Shown here one piece after another: positions 20,817-27,698 of a DNA stretch of 31,513 nt (its first letter is position 1; every line of letters starts with the position of its first letter). The position numbers and the translations under genes were made by a program. This DNA is from an uncultured Collinsella sp. GTDB taxonomy: Bacteria; Actinomycetota; Coriobacteriia; Coriobacteriales; Coriobacteriaceae. The notes below the pieces were generated by a model. That model made no database searches and was not told where the DNA came from. It worked only from the letters and a program-made list of their open reading frames with translations. The stretch is from positions 1 through 31,513 of the forward strand of contig UQMD01000023.1 of the NCBI GenBank assembly GCA_900542155.1. Reading direction: 5' to 3'.

Positions 20817-22178
20817 TTGTCTCGATTGAACAAAGGGGCCACGGAGCAGCACTCTCCACTGCCTGCCTTACTCCAAAAGCTAGCCTGCGCCATGGCCGTG
20901 GCGCTCGCGCTCGTGTGTGCGGGGGCATATGCACCCTCGACGGCCCAGGCGCTTGAGACCGCAAAGATCACTGCCCGACCCAACACCGGTTCGGGCAGCG
21001 CTGTGGTCGGCGGCACCGAGACGCGCATTACCTGGGAAGTTCAGGCCGATGCCGACGAGGAGCTGAGCGGTCTTTCGCTGACGTTTGTCGACGGCGCGAC
21101 GTTTGGTACCGATGACACGCGATTGACGATGCTCTCGGGCGAGGACCTCATGGAGCGTACGCCCATGAAGCCCACGTGCAAGGCCGATGGCCAGACGCTC
21201 AAGATCGACTTTGGCGAGACGGCGCCTGCCGGCGGCTTTTTCCGTGTCGAGGTTTACGGCGTGACGTTCCCCGTCGAGGGCGGCGACGAGGCCTTTAGCG
21301 GAACCTACATCTTGGCTGACGGCTCGACCAAGAAGATCTCCAAGATTCCGTCGGTGGAGATCAAGGGCGTGACGGCATTCGATAACTTCCTGGCCGACCT
21401 TAAGGAGCAGCCGTGGATCGAGGCGTGGAACTCAAATATGTTCCTCCGCCTGTTCCTGAACCCGGTTATTTTGGTCCAGAGCCTGCCGATCGTCTTCAAG
21501 GGCTTCCTCATGTCGCTCTCGATCGTGCTTGTGGCGTTCCCGTTGGCAATTCCCTTCGGTTTTGCGTTGTCGCTCATGCGCATCTCCAAGTCGCGCATCC
21601 TGCGCTGCCTTGCCGGCATCTACGTGAATATCATCCGCGGCACGCCGGCGTTCCTGCAGATCTATATCGCGTTCTTTGGCCTGCCACTGGCCGGCGTCAA
21701 GGTGGATGATTATGTCCTGGGCGTCATCGTCATGGCCATGAACTCGTCTGCGTATCTGTGCGAGATCTTCCGTGCCGGTATTCAGTCGATTCCTAAGGGT
21801 CAAAACGAGGCTGCTCGCTCGCTGGGCATGAATGCCTTCCAGACACTACTCTACGTTATGATTCCGCAGACGTTCCGCAATGTTCTGCCTACGTTGACCA
21901 GCGAGTTTATCCTGCTCTACAAGGATACGTCGCTGCTCGCCGCCGTGGGCGTGGTCGAGATCGTCATGAACGCCCGTACCATCGTGGCCACGACGGGCTC
22001 CATTACGCCGTATGTGGTTGCCGCCCTGTTCTATCTGGTTATTACCCTGCCGCTTGCGCGCTTGGTGAGCGGTCTTGAGGCGAGGCTTTTGGGGACGACC
22101 GAGACCAAGAAAAAGCGTCCCAACAAGAGCGCTGGGCAGGTTGTCGCCACGCCCGCCGATCATATCGCCGGTCTGTAA
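20817..22178 (+). CDS. Amino-acid ABC permease with fused extracytoplasmic domain
   Basis: A 453-residue protein with two parts. Residues about 22-45 look like a signal sequence ending in STAQA. Residues about 46-205 form a beta-rich, hydrophilic domain (VVGGTETRITWEVQADADEELSGLSLTFVDG) that I do not recognise and that should lie outside the membrane. Residues about 210-440 are a HisM/GlnP-type permease with several membrane spans, IYVNIIRGTPAFLQIY and the EAA loop (EIFRAGIQSIPKGQNEAARSLG) that contacts the ATPase. Normal permeases are about 220 residues, so half of this protein is extra. The start is TTG 20817 with AGGAG five bases before; an ATG at 20709 in the frame lies before the terminator hairpin and has no site. 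The ATPase gene follows 12 bases after the stop. Confidence 0.87.
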   Translation: MSRLNKGATEQHSPLPALLQKLACAMAVALALVCAGAYAPSTAQALETAKITARPNTGSGSAVVGGTETRITWEVQADADEELSGLSLTFVDGATFGTDDTRLTMLSGEDLMERTPMKPTCKADGQTLKIDFGETAPAGGFFRVEVYGVTFPVEGGDEAFSGTYILADGSTKKISKIPSVEIKGVTAFDNFLADLKEQPWIEAWNSNMFLRLFLNPVILVQSLPIVFKGFLMSLSIVLVAFPLAIPFGFALSLMRISKSRILRCLAGIYVNIIRGTPAFLQIYIAFFGLPLAGVKVDDYVLGVIVMAMNSSAYLCEIFRAGIQSIPKGQNEAARSLGMNAFQTLLYVMIPQTFRNVLPTLTSEFILLYKDTSLLAAVGVVEIVMNARTIVATTGSITPYVVAALFYLVITLPLARLVSGLEARLLGTTETKKKRPNKSAGQVVATPADHIAGL

Positions 22179-22190
22179 GGAGGTCCTGGC

Positions 22191-22940
<750 letters not shown>

Positions 22941-22966
22941 CGGCGCCTCGAGGTTGTCGATATAAC

Positions 22967-23005
22967 AAACGGGGACCGGATATGTATCCGGCCCCGTTTT
23001 TGTTT
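22967..23005 (+). terminator. Terminator of the ABC importer operon
   Basis: AAACGGGGACCGGATA (22967-22982) pairs with TATCCGGCCCCGTTT (22985-22999), one base bulged, followed by a T-rich tail. Confidence 0.92.
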
Positions 23006-23072
23006 GGGCATGAGCGACTGTTGTTGTGCGGTGCTCGGCTGTCAGCTGCTTTGAGACTTTATGCCGGCTTCG

Positions 23073-23492
23073 TTAGGCCAGCTCCGCTCCCAGAGCCTTG
23101 CAGGCCGCCTCGCCCTCATCGTCGGGGGCGTCGTAGCAAATGACGGAATCGACGACGTTGACACCTGCCTCGTCGGCATCCGCCTTCCAGTTGTCCATCC
23201 ATTCGCCCTCGGCCCACGAATAAGAGCCAAAGAGGACGACCTTCTTGTCGCCGAGGGTTTCCTTGACTTCGTCCCACATCGGCTGGAACTCATCGTACTC
23301 GAGCTCCTCGGAGCCCATGGCGGGGCAGCCGAAGGCGAAGGCGTCATAGCCGGTGGCCTTGTCGGCGGAGAAGTCGGCGCAGGAGATGACATCTGTCTCG
23401 GCGCCGACTGACGTCGCGCCCTCGGCAACGAGGTTTGCCATGGCCTCGGTGTTGCCCGTGCCGCTCCAGTAGACGACCGCGATCTTGCTCAT
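23073..23492 (-). CDS. Short-chain flavodoxin
   Basis: A 139-residue flavodoxin, an FMN-carrying electron carrier that replaces ferredoxin under iron shortage. The phosphate-binding loop VVYWSGTGNTEAMA is at the N terminus. The isoalloxazine loops are seen as FGCPAMGSEELEYDEF and GSYSWAEGEWMDNW, with the aromatic stacking residue Trp. Length fits the short-chain class. Start at 23492 has AAAGGA seven bases upstream. The DUF3793 gene lies 46 bases upstream on the same strand. The pair probably shares the promoter near 24282-24309 and its DtxR-like site, consistent with iron-controlled expression. Confidence 0.94.
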   Translation of the reverse strand: MSKIAVVYWSGTGNTEAMANLVAEGATSVGAETDVISCADFSADKATGYDAFAFGCPAMGSEELEYDEFQPMWDEVKETLGDKKVVLFGSYSWAEGEWMDNWKADADEAGVNVVDSVICYDAPDDEGEAACKALGAELA

Positions 23493-23538
23493 GTGTTGTC
23501 CTTTCGGTTGTGCGGCGTGCGGCCGCGGTTTGTATGTT

Positions 23539-24243
23539 CTATCGGGTTGCCTGGGCAAGTTTTGCCAGGCTATGGCCCTGCTGATAGACATGGGTGAGGT
23601 GTTGCGTGCAAGCGCGGTAGGATTCGAACGTCGCAAGCGCTTGCCCGACATTCGTGTAGACCTTCCAAGGTCCAAAGACCTTGTAGTTCTCGCCATGCTG
23701 GACGATAAATTGACGCACATCTTCGTAGGGATATCCCAAAAAAAAGCCAATTTCGTGAGGAAACTCGCAGGTGCAGCCGTCGCCGCAAGGTTCGCTCTGC
23801 GCAAGAACGCATGGTCCGTCGGCGCAGGCGCTTTCCGTGGCATTGCTGCTTGCCAGCGTGATGCGCGCGGCGAGATGCACCAGGGATGCGGGCAGGTTGT
23901 GGACATCGTAACCTTCGGCGGCAAGCGCCGTCGTGGCGCGGGGGTCGGAGAGGTATCGCATGAGGTCCGCAGGGCGGTACACATAGATGAGCGCTCCGCA
24001 GGGGCGCCAGACCAAGACGCTCGTGTGGATGCCGAACGGTTGGAGTTCTCGGTTGCATTGAGCTATGACGGCAAGGAGATGTGTACGACGCACTTCGATA
24101 TGGGGGTTGCCGGGCTTGCCGTTTTGACTTGCGTAGACGCCGGGATAGGTAAAGAGCGATGCCGGTTTGATGCCCGCGAGCGTGGGAGAGCAGTTGCGCA
24201 CGATTGCTGCCTGAAACGTTGGGATGTCTATGGTTCGAGTCAC
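23539..24243 (-). CDS. DUF3793 family protein
   Basis: A 234-residue protein that I assign to DUF3793 from the N-terminal NCSPTLAGIKPASLF and the C-terminal EIGFFLGYPYEDVRQFI...GPWKVY segments, with a cysteine-rich patch (CADGPCVLAQSEPCGDGCTCEF) in between. No enzyme function is known to me. In gut Firmicutes and Coriobacteria such genes often sit next to flavodoxin and iron-uptake genes, and here too flavodoxin follows directly. The start is GTG 24243 with AAGGAG four bases before it. A promoter with a DtxR-like operator lies just upstream. A role in iron or metal response is inferred from context only. Confidence 0.8.
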   Translation of the reverse strand: MTRTIDIPTFQAAIVRNCSPTLAGIKPASLFTYPGVYASQNGKPGNPHIEVRRTHLLAVIAQCNRELQPFGIHTSVLVWRPCGALIYVYRPADLMRYLSDPRATTALAAEGYDVHNLPASLVHLAARITLASSNATESACADGPCVLAQSEPCGDGCTCEFPHEIGFFLGYPYEDVRQFIVQHGENYKVFGPWKVYTNVGQALATFESYRACTQHLTHVYQQGHSLAKLAQATR

Positions 24244-24266
24244 GGCGCTCCTTACGGATCTAAACT

Positions 24267-24282
24267 GTTAGCCTAGGAAAAC
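24267..24282 (-). promoter_or_regulatory. DtxR-like operator before DUF3793-flavodoxin
   Basis: On the minus strand the site reads GTTTTCCTAGGCTAAC, containing the TAGGCTAA core of DtxR/IdeR operators, though the left half is degenerate. It adjoins the -10 element of the promoter, ideal for repression by an iron-loaded regulator. No DtxR gene is in the window. Confidence 0.5.
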
Positions 24283-24309
24283 TTATACACGAAAGTAAGC
24301 CATGGTCAA
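24282..24309 (-). promoter_or_regulatory. Promoter of the DUF3793-flavodoxin operon
   Basis: On the minus strand, TTGACC (complement of 24304-24309) and TATAAG (complement of 24282-24287) are separated by 16 bp. It reads toward GTG 24243. Confidence 0.7.
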
Positions 24310-24335
24310 CAAAAAAGTTTGAAGAGGGAAACTAA

Positions 24336-24367
24336 TTGACCGAACAGACATGATTTTGGGTTAAGAT
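24336..24367 (+). promoter_or_regulatory. Promoter of the HMA protein gene, long spacer
   Basis: TTGACC (24336-24341) is followed after 19-20 bp by TTAAGAT (24361-24367). The wide spacing suggests regulation. A palindromic operator begins four bases later. Confidence 0.45.
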
Positions 24368-24370
24368 GGG

Positions 24371-24389
24371 GACACCCCATGGGGGTATC
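24371..24389. promoter_or_regulatory. CsoR-like copper operator
   Basis: GACACCCCATGGGGGTATC is a palindrome with seven of eight arm bases matching. It resembles the TACCCC...GGGGTA pattern of CsoR copper-repressor sites. It sits just after the -10 region of a gene with a copper-chaperone-like HMA domain. No csoR gene is in the window. Confidence 0.65.
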
Positions 24390-24417
24390 TAGATAGTGCT
24401 ACTTGAAAGGGGAGCGC

Positions 24418-24801
24418 ATGAGTGACTTGCTCAACCCTGCGAATCTCATCGTGCTGGCCGTCATTGCCGTCGGCATGTTTTTTGGACTGCGTCGCATTGC
24501 CGCTTCGACACACGGGAAGAGTTGTTGCAGCGATGGTGCGAGCGGCAAGAAGGCCAAAAAGGTTGTTGTGGTGGATACCGATGCGTCACACTATCCCTAT
24601 AGCGATGAGCTGCTCATCGGCGGCATGAGCTGTGACGGCTGCGCTCAGAACGTAGCCAATGCCCTCAATGCGCTGGATGGTGTGTGGGCTACGGTAACGT
24701 ACGCGGACCACACAGCGCGTGTGCGCTCCAAGCGGCCGATCAATCGCGGTGTCCTTGAGACTGCCGTGAGAGATGCGGGTTACTACGTCATGACGCTGTA
24801 A
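24418..24801 (+). CDS. Membrane-anchored HMA (metal-binding) protein
   Basis: A 127-residue protein in three parts. Residues about 8-25 are a membrane span (NLIVLAVIAVGMFFGLRRIA). Residues 26-60 are a linker with a Cys pair (GKSCCSDGASGKKAKK), similar to FeoB-associated Cys-rich membrane proteins. Residues about 64-127 are a heavy-metal-associated domain with the metal-binding motif GGMSCDGC (68-75, CxxC). Soluble CopZ-type chaperones and P-type ATPase N termini carry such domains, but the membrane anchor plus Cys-pair linker is unusual. A CsoR-like dyad upstream points to copper. It may bind copper(I) at the membrane for an exporter encoded elsewhere. ATG 24418 follows AAGGGGAG. The gene converges with yolD, with 26 bases between their stops. 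Confidence 0.82.
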   Translation: MSDLLNPANLIVLAVIAVGMFFGLRRIAASTHGKSCCSDGASGKKAKKVVVVDTDASHYPYSDELLIGGMSCDGCAQNVANALNALDGVWATVTYADHTARVRSKRPINRGVLETAVRDAGYYVMTL

Positions 24802-24827
24802 GCGTCGCTCTGGGTGCGCTTCCTTGG

Positions 24828-25253
24828 CTAGGCTCGTCCGCGCAGCTCGATGTCTTGGATGTCGTCGAAGTCGATGGCGATGTCTCGGAGCTTGAGGAGC
24901 TTGAAGGCGGGGAGCGCCTCGTCGAGGATGCCGGTGCGGCTGCGATAGCCGTATGTATCGTAATAGGTGACACGAACCAAGTCGCTACGTTTGAGACCCT
25001 CGAGTTTTTTAGAGAGCACGAGGGCTTTTTCTTCCGTGAGCTCACGTCTTGGCTCGACGGTGATTTCCTGCTTGCGCACGAGTTCGTAGTATCCCGTGAG
25101 GGCGGCAAAGGGCATAAACTGCGCGGCACGGCCGGCACGGACGGCGCCGTTGGCGGTGAGCTTGGGGTCGGCGGATCGACGTCTTCCCTCGGGGTCCGCT
25201 AGACGTTCAAAAGGCGTCGGTGGCCGCATCGGCTGTTGTTGGGACTTAGGCAC
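24828..25253 (-). CDS. YolD-like protein, partner of the Y-family polymerase
   Basis: A 141-residue YolD-like family protein. The N-terminal part carries RAAQFMPFAALTGYYELVRKQE, and the C-terminal part (LVRVTYYDTYGYRSRTGIL, IAIDFDDIQDIEL) is the family's small beta fold. Such proteins are encoded beside UmuC/UvrX-like polymerases in Firmicutes and are thought to work with them, by analogy with UmuD. Here it begins with GTG 25253, and its first eight bases overlap the end of the polymerase gene, with AGGAGG five bases upstream. It is thus translationally coupled and under the same SOS promoter. The biochemical role is not established. Confidence 0.85.
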   Translation of the reverse strand: MPKSQQQPMRPPTPFERLADPEGRRRSADPKLTANGAVRAGRAAQFMPFAALTGYYELVRKQEITVEPRRELTEEKALVLSKKLEGLKRSDLVRVTYYDTYGYRSRTGILDEALPAFKLLKLRDIAIDFDDIQDIELRGRA

Positions 25254-26751
25254 GATGTCCTCCTACCTGATCGTTGCGTTCGCGCGCGGTGGCGCCGGCG
25301 GTAAAGCTTAATCCCTTGACGAGCGCGTTCTTGCCGTACTTGTCTTTCACGGCCAGGACGGCGCGCGCCAGATCGCGCTCGCGCTCATCGGCCTCGATAT
25401 CGCTGAACAGATCGATGGTGGCAAATTCCTCGGGCATGAGGTTGCCAAATCCCAGGTTGATGCGCTTGACCGGTCGTTTGGGATCGACCGTTTGTGCCCA
25501 AAGGTCATCGAAATACCCCATGATTTTCTTAAACGAATTAGTGCGCTCGGGCAGCTTTCGCGAGGCGTTGGAGTGCGCAAAGAGTGCGGCATAGCCACCA
25601 CGCGGTTTGCCGCCATGCTCTCCCACAAAGATGCCATCGATTGCCTGCGCTTCGCGCACCAGGCGACGCCTTTCGTCATCGCGCTGGACGGGCTTGGGAG
25701 CACGGGGCGCGAGCTCGGAGCTGTCGGTCGCTGCGGGTTCGATGCCCGAGGTACTCGAGCGCAGGTGTCCGCAGCCGTCTATATACTGCGCCGTGCCGCT
25801 GGCGTTGAGCCGGCGTATGTCGGCGCGCTCGCTTGCATAGCCCACAAAGAGCGAGATGCTGTCGCACACCACGTGCTTGTCGATCAAATCCAGCACGGCG
25901 GCATCGACCATTTCGCGCAAGACGGTGTAGGCCTGCTCGTAGGCATAGCCCTTCGAGAGCACCTGCCCCGTGGTGGTCGAGGTCGCTTGCGGGCGATAGG
26001 CTTGGATATCGGCGATGGTCGTTGGCTCGCGCCCAAAGGCGTGGTCGATAAGATATTCGGCATTGACGCCGAGCTCATCGTAAAGCAGGTTTTCGTCGAG
26101 CGCGGCGACGCCCATCAGATCGTAGACGCCGTACTTTTCGAGGCGGGCTGCCACGCCGGGGCCGATGCCCCAGATATCGGTAATGGGACGATGAGGCCAG
26201 ATCTCTTTGCGAAAGGTCTCGTCGTCGAGTATGCCGATGCGGCTGGGTACGTGCTTGGCGGTAATGTCGAGCGCCACCTTGGCCTGAAATAGGTTGGGGC
26301 CGATCCCGACCGTTGCCGTGATGCCCGTGCGCGCGAGGACTTCGTCGCGTAACATGCAGGCGAACCCTTCCGCATCGGTGTGATAGAGGTCCAGATAGGG
26401 CGTCACGTCGATAAAGCATTCGTCGATGGAGTAGACGTGAATGTCTTGCGGACTCACGTATTCCAGATAGATGCCGTAGATTTTCGCCGACACCTCCATG
26501 TAGTGCTGCATGCGCGGTACGGCCTTGATGCAGTCGATGCCGTCGGGAATCTCGAACAGACGGCAGCGATTGTGTATCCCGAGGTCCTTCATAGCCTGTG
26601 TGATGGCGAGGCAGATGGTCGTGCGCCCGCGCGATTCGTCGGCAACGACCAGGCACGTAGTGAGTGGGTCGAGTCCGCGGTCGACGCACTCGACACTGGC
26701 GTAAAACGTCTTAAGGTCGATGCAGATATAGGTGTGACGCTCGTGCCCCAC
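25246..26751 (-). CDS. UmuC-type Y-family DNA polymerase
   Basis: An error-prone translesion polymerase of 501 residues, a UmuC/UvrX-like Y-family member. Catalytic palm motifs are YICIDLKTFYASVEC (first metal-binding Asp) and VYSIDECFIDVT (Asp-Glu pair). A helix-hairpin-helix region (DIWGIGPGVAARLEKYGV) and a little-finger domain follow, and the C terminus extends past the core. I choose GTG 26751, with GGGAGG before it: the longer frame to ATG 26823 would start inside the -35 element. A promoter (TTGACG-N17-TATTAT) and two LexA boxes lie just upstream, showing SOS induction. Its yolD partner overlaps it by eight bases. It differs from DinB in having the longer C-terminal segment and the accompanying YolD. 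Confidence 0.93.
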   Translation of the reverse strand: MGHERHTYICIDLKTFYASVECVDRGLDPLTTCLVVADESRGRTTICLAITQAMKDLGIHNRCRLFEIPDGIDCIKAVPRMQHYMEVSAKIYGIYLEYVSPQDIHVYSIDECFIDVTPYLDLYHTDAEGFACMLRDEVLARTGITATVGIGPNLFQAKVALDITAKHVPSRIGILDDETFRKEIWPHRPITDIWGIGPGVAARLEKYGVYDLMGVAALDENLLYDELGVNAEYLIDHAFGREPTTIADIQAYRPQATSTTTGQVLSKGYAYEQAYTVLREMVDAAVLDLIDKHVVCDSISLFVGYASERADIRRLNASGTAQYIDGCGHLRSSTSGIEPAATDSSELAPRAPKPVQRDDERRRLVREAQAIDGIFVGEHGGKPRGGYAALFAHSNASRKLPERTNSFKKIMGYFDDLWAQTVDPKRPVKRINLGFGNLMPEEFATIDLFSDIEADERERDLARAVLAVKDKYGKNALVKGLSFTAGATARERNDQVGGHRA

Positions 26752-26763
26752 GCGTCCTCCCAT

Positions 26764-26777
26764 CAAACACATGTTCT
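26764..26777 (-). promoter_or_regulatory. LexA/DinR box 2
   Basis: On the minus strand AGAACATGTGTTTG matches the Bacillus-type SOS box CGAACRNRYGTTYG at 13 of 14 positions. It lies 13 bases before the GTG start and 17 bases after box 1. Confidence 0.8.
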
Positions 26778-26780
26778 TAT

Positions 26781-26794
26781 CGAATACATGTTCG
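26781..26794 (-). promoter_or_regulatory. LexA/DinR box 1
   Basis: On the minus strand CGAACATGTATTCG matches the same SOS consensus at 13 of 14 positions and is nearly palindromic. It directly follows the -10 element, so LexA would block polymerase there. Confidence 0.88.
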
Positions 26795-26823
26795 ATAATA
26801 CCTGCTTGCGCGGACATCGTCAA
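26795..26823 (-). promoter_or_regulatory. SOS promoter of the umuC-yolD operon
   Basis: On the minus strand TTGACG (complement of 26818-26823) and TATTAT (complement of 26795-26800) are 17 bp apart. Transcription should start near 26788, inside LexA box 1, leaving a short leader of about 37 nt. Confidence 0.82.
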
Positions 26824-26923
26824 AACCTGTCCCTCTTTGGCGGGTATGGTCGTGCGGTTGCATCGGGTTTTTTAACGCAGCTCTAAAGAGAGCGAAACAG
26901 CTCGGAAAACCTCGCTTCGTAGC

Positions 26924-27499
26924 ATGAGCCTAACGATTGATACCGCCTATACGCACGGAAGGGTTGTGGGGATAATGGTCAACTATGGGTTTGGTATGCC
27001 GACGCGCTTGGTTGCGGATGGGGATGTGGCTCGCTGGTGCGGACGATTGGTCGCTCACTACGGTGGCACCAAGGCGCTGGTTGTGCTGGGCGGTGACAAG
27101 CATACGCGCGATGAGCTTGTCTCGGCGGCACTTGGCTCGCTTGATCGAGCCCTACTCGAGCGTGTGCTTTTCCGCTGCGGCTCGTTTGAGGGCGACGGGG
27201 GAGACGAGCTGATCGACGAAGCCGTGGCCCTGGCGACCGACGAAGGCGTAAACTTTGTCCTGGCGATTGGCGATGCCGATACTGCTGGCTTTGCGCGCGA
27301 GCTCGCGCGTCGCATGGCGGCGCTCGATGCCGACGAAGACGGCTTTGTGCCTTATGGATGCATTGTCTCGGAGGGCAAGGTGCCTGCTGTCGTGGGCACC
27401 GGCGAGGTCCCCGTTTTTGCCATTATCGCGCCCGAACTGCTGGAGGACATCGGGTCTCCTCTGCGTGAGTTGCTCGGTAGCGTCTGCGCTGCGGCCTAA
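26924..27499 (+). CDS. Truncated iron-alcohol-dehydrogenase-like protein
   Basis: A 191-residue protein resembling only the N-terminal, nucleotide-binding half of iron-containing alcohol dehydrogenases (butanol dehydrogenase type). NYGFGMPTRLV parallels the family opening. YGGTKALVVLGGDKHTR is the first strand-helix, and DEAVALATDEGVNFVLAIGDADTAGFARELARRM aligns with the glycine-rich region. The usual GGGS phosphate loop is replaced by GDAD, and the metal-binding C-terminal half (His-rich) is absent. The gene ends with a proper stop before a palindrome, so it is a self-contained short product, not a frameshift I can see. The start is uncertain: ATG 26924 or ATG 26978 (MVNYGFG); neither has a strong ribosome site. 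Activity as a dehydrogenase is doubtful. It may be a relic or a repurposed nucleotide-binding protein. Confidence 0.6.
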   Translation: MSLTIDTAYTHGRVVGIMVNYGFGMPTRLVADGDVARWCGRLVAHYGGTKALVVLGGDKHTRDELVSAALGSLDRALLERVLFRCGSFEGDGGDELIDEAVALATDEGVNFVLAIGDADTAGFARELARRMAALDADEDGFVPYGCIVSEGKVPAVVGTGEVPVFAIIAPELLEDIGSPLRELLGSVCAAA

Positions 27500-27510
27500 T
27501 ATTTGCCATA

Positions 27511-27573
27511 AAGGGACGGGTTATTTTTGGTTGGTAAAGCGTTTGACCTGCCAAAATAAACCTGTCCCTTTTT
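27511..27573. repeat. Palindrome/terminator upstream of pgi
   Basis: Arms 27511-27530 and 27551-27570 are inverted copies at 17 of 20 positions, and the right arm runs into TTTTT. It may terminate the preceding gene. Its architecture (20-nt arms, 20-nt loop) resembles the other palindromes here. Confidence 0.8.
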
Positions 27574-27656
27574 GTTCGGTTGCCGTTTGGGGGCCGATTG
27601 GCAACGCTCGCTGATTGTAGTCTTGACCTGCGCTAGAATAGTGGCATCTGAATGTC

Positions 27657-27680
27657 CGGGCGCATGGAGGCGTGCGCCCG
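27657..27680 (+). other. Hairpin in the pgi leader
   Basis: CGGGCGCA (27657-27664) pairs perfectly with TGCGCCCG (27673-27680), six bases before the pgi ribosome site GAGGAGG (27687-27693). A TAGAAT -10-like motif at 27634-27639 may be the promoter, with a poor -35. Confidence 0.5.
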
Positions 27681-27698
27681 TATGCTGAGGAGGACTCT

